DNA of 64,000 bases. Origin: Paenibacillus pinistramenti. Its GTDB lineage: Bacteria > Bacillota > Bacilli > Paenibacillales > Paenibacillaceae. The position numbers and the translations under genes were made by a program. The notes beneath the pieces were generated by a model. The model made no database searches, was not told where the DNA came from, and saw only the letters and a list, made by a program, of their open reading frames with translations. The stretch lies in the NCBI RefSeq assembly GCF_005869875.1, contig NZ_VAWG01000008.1, forward strand, positions 96,333 through 160,332, written 5' to 3'. This document shows positions 25,703-33,323 of this stretch, in pieces (position 1 is the first letter of the stretch; each line of letters begins with the position of its first letter).

Positions 25703-27675
25703 GGCGTATGCTTAACCCGGTCCCGGACTTCGGCCTGCTTCGCGCTGTTAAACCGGGTCTGGAAATCCCCGGTCAGATAGCCGGTCACCCGGCGCAGCCG
25801 GCGGATATGCACGTCTTCCTCATGGCTGCCGCAGGACGGGCAGACGGCGCCGATAATGCCCTCAAAGCCGCAGGCGGAGCAGCGGTCAACCGGATGGTTA
25901 ATGCTGAAGTAGCTGACCTGCTGGGACAGCGCATATTGAATAATGCTCAGGAAGGCCGACGGATTGCTGCGGGCATTTCCGTTCAGCTCGATGTAAGAGA
26001 TGGCGCCGGCATTGCACAGGTCGTGGAAGCGTGCCTCGAGCGAAATTTTCCGGGCGGCCTGAATCTCGTAATAGACCGGAATATGGAACGAATTCGTATA
26101 ATATTCCCGGTCGGTAATGCCGGGCAGCGTGCCGTAGAACTGGCGGTCCCGTTTGGTGAATTTGCCGGACAGGCCCTCGGCCGGTGTAGCGAACAGCGTA
26201 ATGTTCAAGTTGAGTTCTTCGCTCTTGCGGTCGCAGTAATCTCTCATGCAGGAGATCAGACTTAAGGCTTTCTCATAGACGGCATCGTCTTCGCCGTGGT
26301 GTTTGCCGTACATCGCCTTCATACATTCGGCCAGGCCGATGAAGCCGAGCGACAGACTGCCGTGCTTCAGCAGCCCGCCGACCGCGTCGTCGGGCGCAAG
26401 CTGCTCTCCGCCTTCCCAGACGCCTTCCCGCATCATAAAGTCGGAGGCTTTGGCTTTCTGTCTGCACTGGATGCCGAAGCGGTGCATCAGCCCGTCCAGC
26501 GCGATGTCGAGATAGTGATTGAGGGCGTGGTAGAAGCCCTTTTCATCAGCCTTTTTCCGTTTGCCGAGCGCCGTTCCGTATTCAATGCCCAGCTTGACGA
26601 GGTTGAGGGTGTTGAACGACAAATTGCCTTTGCCGGACAGCTTGTTCCGTCCGAAGCGGTCGCTGAGCACTCGGGTGCGGCAGCCCATCGTCGCGAATTC
26701 GGTATCCGGGTCCGCCGGGTCATAATACTGAAGATTGAGCGGCGCATCGAGGTTGGCAAAGTTCGGGTACAGCCGTTTGGCCGAGCATTCCGCGGCTTTC
26801 AGGAACAGCGGGTAGTTCGGATCTTTAGGCGACTGGTTGACGCCCTGCTTGCATTTGAAGATTTGAATCGGAAAAATCGGCGTCTCCCCGCTGCCAAGCC
26901 CGCGCATTGTCGCGGCCAGGAGGGCGTCAATGACCATCTGCCCTTCCGGCGAGGTGCAGGTGCCATAGTTAATGCTGGTGAACGGAATTTGTCCGCCGGC
27001 GCGGCTGGACATCGTGTTCAGGTTGTGGATCAGGCTTTCCGCACCCTGCAGCGTTTCGATTTCTGTCTCCTTCAGGGCATACCGGAATGTCTTCGGATAG
27101 CGGAGCTGAAGCTCAAACAGGGACATGCTGATCTCACCTAATTCTGCGCCGTCCTCCTCTTCGAAATAGGACTGTCCCTTGCGGAAATACTTGGCGAACG
27201 ACTTGGCTACGTAAGGCGCGAGGTCGTAATCGATTTTGCTGGCGGAGACGCCGCCGTACTGGGCATTTTGCTGGGATTGAAAAATAATCGCCACCAGCGC
27301 CATCGCCGTCATAATCGAATTCGGCGGTCTGACACTGCCGTTCCCGGTGTTAAACCCGCCGCTCAGCAGCTTGTCGAATGGGATAAAGATGCAGTTGGTC
27401 GTGCCGATGGCATACTGGTCAAGATCATGGACGTAGACATAATTGTCTTCAATGGCGCGGACGACAGGCTTCGGCATAATAAAATGCTTGGCATACCATT
27501 TGGCGTATTCACTGCCTAATTTGCTCATTTTTCCGGAGAAGCTCTCCCCGTTCAAGTTCGCATTCTCCCGGATCAGATCCAGGTCCTTGCTGTCGATAAT
27601 GTCCTCTCCCACCGCGATCATTTCGTTCAGCAGGCGCCGCTCGCCGGCCTCATAGTTTGGGTAAAGCACTGCCAT
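25699..27675 (-). CDS. nrdD: Class III anaerobic ribonucleoside-triphosphate reductase, without ATP-cone
   Basis: Makes deoxyribonucleotides without oxygen, using a glycyl radical. The 658-residue protein starts directly in the catalytic barrel region (HDLDQYAIGTTNCIF at about 90); the roughly 95-residue ATP-cone found in E. coli NrdD is missing, and an in-frame stop eight codons upstream shows it is not an annotation slip. Other landmarks: GGQIPFTSINYGT, ATMGCRTRVL, zinc ribbon CSACGF..CPSCGS, and the radical site RRVTGYL near the C-terminus. GGAGC precedes the ATG. The promoter region carries paired direct repeats. Confidence 0.95.
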   Translation of the reverse strand: MAVLYPNYEAGERRLLNEMIAVGEDIIDSKDLDLIRENANLNGESFSGKMSKLGSEYAKWYAKHFIMPKPVVRAIEDNYVYVHDLDQYAIGTTNCIFIPFDKLLSGGFNTGNGSVRPPNSIMTAMALVAIIFQSQQNAQYGGVSASKIDYDLAPYVAKSFAKYFRKGQSYFEEEDGAELGEISMSLFELQLRYPKTFRYALKETEIETLQGAESLIHNLNTMSSRAGGQIPFTSINYGTCTSPEGQMVIDALLAATMRGLGSGETPIFPIQIFKCKQGVNQSPKDPNYPLFLKAAECSAKRLYPNFANLDAPLNLQYYDPADPDTEFATMGCRTRVLSDRFGRNKLSGKGNLSFNTLNLVKLGIEYGTALGKRKKADEKGFYHALNHYLDIALDGLMHRFGIQCRQKAKASDFMMREGVWEGGEQLAPDDAVGGLLKHGSLSLGFIGLAECMKAMYGKHHGEDDAVYEKALSLISCMRDYCDRKSEELNLNITLFATPAEGLSGKFTKRDRQFYGTLPGITDREYYTNSFHIPVYYEIQAARKISLEARFHDLCNAGAISYIELNGNARSNPSAFLSIIQYALSQQVSYFSINHPVDRCSACGFEGIIGAVCPSCGSHEEDVHIRRLRRVTGYLTGDFQTRFNSAKQAEVRDRVKHTP

Positions 27676-27737
27676 AATAGCTGTCTGCTCCTTTCCTTAT
27701 TTGCAGAATGTGACAAGATATGCTCGGGTCTGTATGG

Positions 27738-27838
27738 CCCGGATATGTAACCCCCGGATATGTAACTCCGGAAGGAATCTTAGAAGAAGTTCTGCTTCGT
27801 GAAAAATGTTACTAACAACTACATATTGCTACATATCG
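27738..27838 (-). promoter_or_regulatory. Paired direct repeats upstream of nrdD
   Basis: CCCGGATATGTAAC occurs at 27738-27751 and 27753-27766 (15-bp period). Further upstream CTACATATTG (27819-27828) and CTACATATCG (27829-27838) repeat with a 10-bp period. Both carry ATATGTA in one or the other orientation, and TGTTACTAACA (27807-27817) is a short palindrome between them. NrdR, Fnr or another regulator could bind; none matches a consensus I can assert. Confidence 0.4.
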
Positions 27839-28047
27839 TAGCGATGCAACGATCATACAACAACATCTAGTGATCGGCAATGACGGAACAGACACATTTG
27901 GAAGGGGGCGGAGCCCAAACTGCTTGTCCTGACTGGGCCGCAGGCGATTGTGAAATTTGTGCGAATAATGGATGTGTCGATTTTGGTAAAATCGGGTCAT
28001 GGCTGGTACAATAAAGGCAGTGACTACGAACGAAGGAGTGAAGTGGA

Positions 28048-28347
28048 ATGGCAATCGCAGAGGTAACGGTGCTCCCGGTAGGGACGGGGTCAACCAGCTT
28101 AAGTGCTTATGTTGCAGATATGCAGCGGGTGCTGGAAAGACAGGAAGGCGTTCAGGTTCAGCTGACCTCAATGAGCACGATTATCGAAGGGCCGCTGGAT
28201 AAAGTGTTCGCCGCCATTCAGGCTTTGCACGAATCCCCATTCCAGCAGGGAGTACAGCGGGTCTCGACCTCCATCAAAATCGACGACCGCCGCGACAAGG
28301 AATCCTCCTCTGAGCAGAAGCTGCGTTCCGTCAGGGAGAAGCTGTAG
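28048..28347 (+). CDS. MTH1187 family thiamine-binding protein (YqgV-like)
   Basis: Small cytoplasmic protein of 99 residues, DUF77/MTH1187 family. AEVTVLPVGTGSTSLSAYVADMQRVLE and QVQLTSMSTIIEGPLDKVFAAIQ are the family core, with the closing segment VSTSIKIDDRRDK. Relatives (YqgV, YkoF half-domains) bind thiamine or its precursor. AAGGAGTG precedes the ATG. Monocistronic; no TPP riboswitch seen. Confidence 0.9.
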   Translation: MAIAEVTVLPVGTGSTSLSAYVADMQRVLERQEGVQVQLTSMSTIIEGPLDKVFAAIQALHESPFQQGVQRVSTSIKIDDRRDKESSSEQKLRSVREKL

Positions 28348-28423
28348 GGCGCCAGGCGGATCTGCAGGATCAGGGTACGGGGGCATACATGCGGGAGCAA
28401 GAAGGAGAAACGGGGCGCTAACC

Positions 28424-28461
28424 GGAGATTAAGCCGGATAACAGGCGGGAGATTAAGCAGG
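28424..28461. repeat. Duplicated 14-bp motif downstream of the thiamine-binding gene
   Basis: GGAGATTAAGCCGG (28424-28437) recurs as GGAGATTAAGCAGG (28448-28461), spaced 24 bp apart, within the 3' untranslated region. Confidence 0.55.
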
Positions 28462-28552
28462 AGCATTCTCCTTGGGAGCGTCCCGCCCGGTTTCTGATTT
28501 GAAGATGGCAGGCTGAAGCTATATAATGTTGATGCAGCTGTTCACTATATAT

Positions 28553-28625
28553 GCTGGTGTAGCTCAGTTGGTAGAGCAACGCACTCGTAACGCGTAGGTC
28601 GGGGGTTCGAGTCCCTTCACCAGCA
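28553..28625 (+). tRNA. tRNA-Thr (anticodon CGT)
   Basis: GCTGGTG/CACCAGC acceptor stem, D arm GCTC..GAGC, anticodon loop CTCGTAA giving CGT, and T arm with TTCGAGT close into a full cloverleaf of 73 nt with discriminator A. The last pair of the anticodon stem is A-C, a mismatch. CCA is not encoded. A terminator follows. Confidence 0.96.
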
Positions 28626-28646
28626 TTCTTATAAGCAAGGCAGGAA

Positions 28647-28676
28647 GCGGCTTCCCGGACGGGAGGCCGCGTTTTT
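28647..28676 (+). terminator. Terminator of the tRNA-Thr gene
   Basis: GCGGCTTCCC pairs with GGGAGGCCGC across four bases with one mismatch, followed by GTTTTT. Confidence 0.88.
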
Positions 28677-28706
28677 GCTGTTCGGAGGGCTGAGACTTGC
28701 TATAAT

Positions 28707-28910
28707 ATTCCTTTACCACCTTCGCCTCTTAATGAAAAAACTTTTATAAGTGATTTTATTGGATACTTTAAGAAAGGGGTTCCTGTAACTACATGGTATT
28801 ATGGGGATGTTAATAAGGTATACAGGCAAAAGGACATATTTAATAACAGTATATCAATTGAAGCTGATGGAAGAATCTTTGAAGCATTTGTTCCAAATAC
28901 TAAATATTGA
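28707..28910 (+). pseudogene. C-terminal fragment of an unidentified protein
   Basis: An open stretch of 67 codons ends at TGA 28908-28910 and has no start codon or ribosome site. It reads as a compact, plausible protein end: FISDFIGYFKKGVPVTTW, YYGDVNKVYRQKDIFNNS and GRIFEAFVPNTKY. It is AT-rich, unlike the surroundings, lies just after the tRNA terminator and has its own strong terminator. It looks like the tail of a gene whose front was deleted. I cannot name the family. Confidence 0.5.
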
Positions 28911-28930
28911 TTCATAAATTCTTTAAAATA

Positions 28931-28973
28931 AAAGAAGGTGTCCTCGTAATATTTATGTTGGGACACCTTCTTT
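28931..28973 (+). terminator. Strong terminator after the gene fragment
   Basis: AAAGAAGGTGTCC (28931-28943) pairs perfectly with GGACACCTTCTTT (28961-28973). Symmetric, so likely active in both directions. Confidence 0.88.
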
Positions 28974-29086
28974 CTCATGCCGCAATTTCCCCTAAAAATT
29001 ATAATTATTAATAATTATTGGTACCTTTATTAGGGGCGGTCTCCTATTTCGGAAATCATAGGGGGAACCATAGAAATTGAATCGAA

Positions 29087-29491
29087 TTGAAGGTGGGTAA
29101 TGTTACGAACCTAAAAAAATTATTACTCCAATTTCTCATTTTAATGTTTCTGTCATCTGCCTGCACTTCCCGGGACAATATAGAAAAGATTCAAGTAACG
29201 AATCAGGCCGCTGGGCAAACAAGAGAAATATCCAGTCATAAAGGAATGAATGAAATCAGTAGTACTATCAAGTCTGCAAAGCGAATGGGCGGAGTAATAG
29301 ACATCGGCAAGCCCGATTATGTCATCCAAATGATCTACAGCAATAGAGAAAGTGAGTATTTTGATTTACACCTGAGCAGGGATCTAAGTAAGGCAGGTTA
29401 CCTTCTTGTTAATGAAAAGGATACAAATAGGGCTTCAGAACTCTCGGCCAAATCTTCCCGAAGGCTGCTGAAGCTGCTGACGAGTGAATGA
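29087..29491 (+). CDS. Small lipoprotein of unknown function
   Basis: Predicted lipoprotein of 134 residues: KKLLLQFLILMFLSSAC gives a signal peptide with lipobox SSAC. The C-terminal half (KPDYVIQMIYSNRESEYFDLHLSR, then ELSAKSSRRLLKLL) recalls small Bacillus lipoproteins of the YhfM kind, a weak resemblance. The start is uncertain: TTG at 29087 is the best in-frame choice, with GGGGGAA rather far upstream. AT-rich like its neighbours. Confidence 0.65.
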   Translation: MKVGNVTNLKKLLLQFLILMFLSSACTSRDNIEKIQVTNQAAGQTREISSHKGMNEISSTIKSAKRMGGVIDIGKPDYVIQMIYSNRESEYFDLHLSRDLSKAGYLLVNEKDTNRASELSAKSSRRLLKLLTSE

Positions 29492-29514
29492 GCTGACTCT
29501 GTCTGGTGCTCTTA

Positions 29515-29895
29515 TTACTGCTTGTTCAAAGTTAAACGTTCCTCTTTGCCGTTCCACTTAATCGTTAGATTGACGGAGCTGTTCTCCTTAGAATAGTCCT
29601 TTCCGGACAGCTTCTGCTTGATTTGAAAAGGGGACTGCAGCTTTTTTTCTTCTCCGCCGAAGGCAGTTAGAACATTACCTGAAAATTGATAGGAGAAACC
29701 CGTGATGCTGGCTTCCTCGCCAATGTATTTAATCGTATAGCTGGCAGTTTTGTTGTCGCTTGAATATGAGAAAGAAGCGTCCCAGCTTTGGCTCCTGCCA
29801 TCCCATTCGTAATTGCTGCAGGCAGTAAGCGTAAGGACAAATAGGGAAATGACCAAGATGAACCTGAATTTTTTGTGCATTGAAACAGGATTCAT
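29515..29895 (-). CDS. Small lipoprotein of unknown function
   Basis: 126 residues from ATG 29895, which follows AGGAGGTG; the frame is open farther up without a better site. FRFILVISLFVLTLTAC is a signal peptide with lipobox LTAC. The mature part is beta-rich (KTASYTIKYIGEEASITGFSYQF, NLTIKWNGKEERLTL). No family recognised. It follows the DUF6199-like gene by 26 bp on the same strand, so the two probably form an operon. Confidence 0.72.
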   Translation of the reverse strand: MNPVSMHKKFRFILVISLFVLTLTACSNYEWDGRSQSWDASFSYSSDNKTASYTIKYIGEEASITGFSYQFSGNVLTAFGGEEKKLQSPFQIKQKLSGKDYSKENSSVNLTIKWNGKEERLTLNKQ

Positions 29896-29921
29896 ATTTA
29901 AACACCTCCTCAGAAGGTCGG

Positions 29922-30149
29922 CTACAAGCAGTTCAGGATCCCGCCGGCAAGGAACAATACCCCGGCACAAATTAAAAATACACCCAAGAACTTTCTAACT
30001 GAAAGATAAGTGTCGCTTGGTTCCGGTATGTCCTCTTTAAATCTCCACTGCTGGCTGTACCAGCCGATTGCAGGCTTAAGAATCATGACGATTCCGCCGG
30101 CTATGAACATGGCAGCGCAGATGAATAATGTGATGGCAAGACCAATCAT
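29922..30149 (-). CDS. DUF6199-like small membrane protein
   Basis: 75 residues from ATG 30149 behind AAGGAG. Two membrane segments flank a polar loop KPAIGWYSQQWRFKEDIPEPSDTYL, which resembles the KPxxGW..W+F+....PSD.Y pattern of DUF6199-type proteins. Role unknown. First gene of a two-gene minus-strand unit with a lipoprotein. Confidence 0.7.
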   Translation of the reverse strand: MIGLAITLFICAAMFIAGGIVMILKPAIGWYSQQWRFKEDIPEPSDTYLSVRKFLGVFLICAGVLFLAGGILNCL

Positions 30150-30240
30150 TCTGTCAATCTCCTTAGTAAAAAAGTGGTACATACATAAATGTGATTATAT
30201 GTATACATTACCCAAATTGAAAGACGTCTTCTCCCGCGCC

Positions 30241-30270
30241 AAAAAAAGAAAGCCTCCGCAAGCGAAGGCC
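30241..30270 (-). terminator. Terminator of the MFS gene
   Basis: On the minus strand GCCTTCGC pairs with GCGGAGGC across TT-rich loop bases, followed by TTTCTTTTTTT. It lies 55-80 bp past the MFS stop. Confidence 0.8.
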
Positions 30271-30300
30271 TTCCTCAATTCATATTTCAATCCATATTTC

Positions 30301-30331
30301 TATCCGTAAATCTATCCGTAAATCTATCCGG
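30301..30331. repeat. 12-bp tandem units at the MFS stop codon
   Basis: TATCCGTAAATC at 30301-30312 and 30313-30324 are identical, followed by partial TATCCGG. The minus-strand stop codon is at 30324-30326, inside the array. Confidence 0.85.
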
Positions 30332-31574
30332 CTTCTCCTTCTTTAACCCCCGGACTGTTGTCATAGAAGGTCTTTAAGGTGCGCAGCGCCGGGAACAGGT
30401 ACATCCACAGCACGGCAACCACCAGGGTGCCGATGCCGCCGATGATGGTGGCGTTGACTGCGCCGAACCAGTTGGCCATCGTGCCGGACTCGAATTCGCC
30501 GAGCTGGTTGGAGGTGCCGATAAACAGCATGTTGACGGCATTGACCCGGCCCTGCATTTCATGCGGCGTGTTCAGCTGGACAAGCGTGGAGCGGATGACC
30601 ACGCTCACCACGTCCGAAGCGCCGATGAGGAACAAGGCGACCAGCGAGAGGGCGAGATTCTTGGAGACGGCAAACAGGATCGTAGCCAGGCCGAAGATCG
30701 CCAGCGAGCTGAACAAATATTTGCCGATCGCATGCTGGATGGAATAGCGGGTCAGCACGAGGGACATCAGCAGAGCTCCGACAGCAGGAGCGGTCCGTAA
30801 TAGACCGAGGCCCCACTCACCGGTATGCAGGACATCTTCCGAGAAGATCGGCAGCAGCGCTGTTGCGCCGCCCAGCAGCACGGCAAACAAATCGAGCGAG
30901 ATGGTGCCGAGGATGATTTTTCGTTTGAAGACGAACCGGAGGCCGTTCAGCAGCGAATCCATGCTGACCGCTTCATCCTTCCGGACGGTCCGCTTCACTT
31001 TGATGGACAGGATCAGGAATGCAGAGATCAGCAGCGCGCCGATCGACGTAAAATAAACGGCCGAAGGTCCAATCCACAGCAGGAGTCCCCCCAGTGAAGG
31101 GCCGACGATGGAAGCGGTTTGGCCGGCGGACGCGGACCAGGCAGCTGCCTGCGGCAGCTCCTCACGTTCAACCAGGTCCGGAACGAGAGCTGAACCTGTA
31201 GGATTTTCAAAGGAGCGCGAAGCGCCCAGAATGGCTGCGGCAATCAGAATATGGTAGCTCTGAATCCAGTGGCCGAGCGTGGCTGCGACCAGCAGGGAGA
31301 CGACGACAGCTTCTGTAAGCTGACAGATAAAGACGATCCGGCGGCGGTCAAAGCGGTCCGCGACCTGTCCGGCTACCAGGGTGAGCAGCAGCATGGGGAT
31401 AAACTCTGCCAGGCCGACCAGGCCAAGCTTGAAGGCGCTGTCCGTCAAGGCGTACATTTGCCAGCTGATGGCAACGGTCAGCATTTGAAACGAGGTCGTC
31501 GCGAAGATTCGCGCCAGCCATAAATGGCGGTATGAACGGTTGGTTCGTAGAACCGATGGACTAGATGCAGCTAT
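30324..31574 (-). CDS. MFS transporter (DHA3 type) with a non-canonical ATA start
   Basis: Exporter of the major facilitator superfamily, with AGQVADRFDRRRIVFICQLTE as loop 2-3 and about twelve segments; similar to macrolide or siderophore exporters of the DHA3 group. The first ATG in frame (31484) lies inside the first membrane segment. The natural N-terminus (NRSYRHLWLARIFATTSFQ) is coded upstream, where an AGGAGGGG ribosome site is followed by ATC ATA and no ATG, GTG or TTG before the in-frame stop at 31605-31607. ATA (31572-31574) has ideal spacing. The TrmB-like regulator gene lies 77 bp upstream on the same strand. Confidence 0.85.
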   Translation of the reverse strand: MAASSPSVLRTNRSYRHLWLARIFATTSFQMLTVAISWQMYALTDSAFKLGLVGLAEFIPMLLLTLVAGQVADRFDRRRIVFICQLTEAVVVSLLVAATLGHWIQSYHILIAAAILGASRSFENPTGSALVPDLVEREELPQAAAWSASAGQTASIVGPSLGGLLLWIGPSAVYFTSIGALLISAFLILSIKVKRTVRKDEAVSMDSLLNGLRFVFKRKIILGTISLDLFAVLLGGATALLPIFSEDVLHTGEWGLGLLRTAPAVGALLMSLVLTRYSIQHAIGKYLFSSLAIFGLATILFAVSKNLALSLVALFLIGASDVVSVVIRSTLVQLNTPHEMQGRVNAVNMLFIGTSNQLGEFESGTMANWFGAVNATIIGGIGTLVVAVLWMYLFPALRTLKTFYDNSPGVKEGEAG

Positions 31575-31624
31575 GATAAACCCCTCCTGCTGAAAAATTC
31601 TGTTTCAAGCTTTTTAAACGAGCT

Positions 31625-31661
31625 TCTAATTCAAGCCTCTAATTCAAGCCTCTAATTAAGC
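31625..31661. repeat. 13-bp tandem units at the stop of the TrmB-like gene
   Basis: TCTAATTCAAGCC at 31625-31637 and 31638-31650 are identical, and a third diverged copy (TCTAATTAAGC) overlaps the stop codon at 31652-31654. Confidence 0.85.
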
Positions 31662-32446
31662 TCGGGATGCTCCTGCCTGATCTTCTCGTAATGCTCTCCG
31701 TATTTTGCGGCCAGCTCGGCCCCAAAATCCTCTTCGATCCGCAGCATGACGACATCATGCTCATAGGCGTTGACCAGCAGATCGACAATGCTCGGATGAT
31801 TGCTCTCCAGCACAGACTCCTCCGCCTGGGTGCCGAAGCTGCCGATCAGCGCGGTTTCCTGGTCGCAGAGTAAGGTAAAATGACGGATTTGGCTGAGGTC
31901 GGCCTTCGGGCGCTGGTGAACGATAACGTGCTTAAGCGGAGTATGGCATTCTCCCATCATCATCAGGTGGACGGAAACTCCCCGCTGCTCGGCTTCCAGA
32001 AGGGAAGCTTCAATCCGGTGCAGATCCTCGGCCCAGACGTCGATCAGGATGGTCTTTCCGGCATTGGCGATCAGCCGCCGGATCGTCTGCGCGGCCAGCC
32101 GCTCGCCTTTCCAGCTCGCGAAGAAGGGCGGCGCACTTGGCGGGGCGGCCAGCTCCTCCATAAGCATGCGGGCCGTCCGGTCGAAATCGGACTGAAGAAG
32201 CTTGATGACCTGCTTGATCGGCACCGCTTCATACAGCACCGGGTCGCCCTCCAGCACCCGGCAGATGCCTTTGTCATGGAGCGTCCGGAGCGCCGCATAC
32301 ACGTTTGTCCTGGACACGGAGACATGTTTCGCCACTTCATAGCCGGAGCTCCGGGACTTCTCATGAAGCACCGCATAACATTTCGCTTCCAGCTCGGACA
32401 GGCCGAGCTTCCGCAATTGTTCGATCATAAGCATAGGCATGGACAT
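31652..32446 (-). CDS. TrmB family transcriptional regulator
   Basis: Winged-helix regulator of about 264 residues. The N-terminal domain IEQLRKLGLSELEAKCYAVL...VSRTNVYAALRTLHDKGICRVLEG is the TrmB helix-turn-helix; the C-terminal part includes GKTILIDVWAEDLHRIEASLLEAEQRGVSVHLMMMG, the phospholipase-D-like effector fold of these regulators. The start is ambiguous: GTG/ATG codons alternate with CCT (32458 to 32428), and ATG 32446 is chosen for its AAAGG spacing. It probably controls the MFS gene downstream. Confidence 0.88.
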   Translation of the reverse strand: MSMPMLMIEQLRKLGLSELEAKCYAVLHEKSRSSGYEVAKHVSVSRTNVYAALRTLHDKGICRVLEGDPVLYEAVPIKQVIKLLQSDFDRTARMLMEELAAPPSAPPFFASWKGERLAAQTIRRLIANAGKTILIDVWAEDLHRIEASLLEAEQRGVSVHLMMMGECHTPLKHVIVHQRPKADLSQIRHFTLLCDQETALIGSFGTQAEESVLESNHPSIVDLLVNAYEHDVVMLRIEEDFGAELAAKYGEHYEKIRQEHPELN

Positions 32447-32512
32447 AGGCACAGGCACCTTTCGTTCCGGTTGAAAAAGTTAGTGTTATTTTAAAATACC
32501 ACTAAAATACTG

Positions 32513-33160
32513 TCAATCCATTTTGGTAAGCATGAACAGCCGGCTTTGCCCGTTGATCAGCGCGACGAGCTGCTCGGCCATGTATTCATGGGACTGGGCG
32601 AAATCATTTTCCACCCAATATCCGATCATCCCGATCAGGCCGGAGGCGTAGAAGCTGCACCACAGCTCGTAGTCGGCCCCTGCAGCTTTGTCCCCGGTTC
32701 CGCCCGCGCTGGCTCCCACTCCGGCTCTGTCCTCATGGTAAGGATAAATCAGATCCTGCAGGGGAATATTTCTTAGGAAGGAATAGATTTTATACTGAAA
32801 GCCGGGCAGGGAATTGGAGCCGAGCACCACCCGGTAAAAGTTGGCGTGATCTGCAACATGGCGGAAAATTTCAATGGCCCCGGCCTGAATCCGGTGCACC
32901 TCGAATTTAGTCTCGTTGATATAAGGCCGCCGGTAGGCCTTCAGCAGGTCCGACAGGACATCCTGCATAATCTCCTCCAGCAGCTGCTGCTTGTCCTGAT
33001 AGTTGTTGTAAAAGGTTCCCCGGTTCACGTCCGCATGCTGGACGATTTCCGTGATCGTAATGTCTTCGAAAGGGCTGCTCTTGAGCAGGTCGAGCAGAGC
33101 TCTTTGCAAAGCCAGCCGGGATTTCTTGACCCTCTTGTCCGCTGAATATACTTCAGTCAT
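32513..33160 (-). CDS. TetR family transcriptional regulator
   Basis: DNA-binding protein of 215 residues from ATG 33160. The N-terminal helix-turn-helix reads FEDITITEIVQHADVNRGTFYNNYQDKQQLLEEI, typical of TetR. The C-terminal ligand domain is of the type found in Bacillota regulators with an aromatic-rich helix (FYRVVLGSNSLPGFQYKIYSF). An Ala/Gly loop (VGASAGGTGDKAAGA) lies in it. It is divergent from an SDR gene; a perfect palindrome lies 15 bp before its start. Confidence 0.9.
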   Translation of the reverse strand: MTEVYSADKRVKKSRLALQRALLDLLKSSPFEDITITEIVQHADVNRGTFYNNYQDKQQLLEEIMQDVLSDLLKAYRRPYINETKFEVHRIQAGAIEIFRHVADHANFYRVVLGSNSLPGFQYKIYSFLRNIPLQDLIYPYHEDRAGVGASAGGTGDKAAGADYELWCSFYASGLIGMIGYWVENDFAQSHEYMAEQLVALINGQSRLFMLTKMD

Positions 33161-33174
33161 CGTTCCCACCGCCT

Positions 33175-33189
33175 ATTTGTTCAACAAAT
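33175..33189. promoter_or_regulatory. Putative TetR operator
   Basis: ATTTGTTCAACAAAT is a perfect 15-bp inverted repeat (7-bp arms, one central base) between the tetR-like gene and the divergent SDR gene. A TTGACA lies at 33225-33230 and TATAAT near 33261 on the SDR side. Confidence 0.55.
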
Positions 33190-33323
33190 CGGATCATTTA
33201 TGAACATTATTGTACACTTTGTCCTTGACATGTTTATTGTATCAGCAATTCAGCAAACTTTATAATGAGGAGGAAGAGAATAAAGCGATTACAAGATCGC
33301 CAACTATAAGGGAGGCTTCTAAC

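Noticed and set aside
28603..30300. Search for a duplicated tRNA-Thr end as attachment site
   Set aside because: No copy of the tRNA 3' end was found at the right edge of the AT-rich islet, so integration is not proven.
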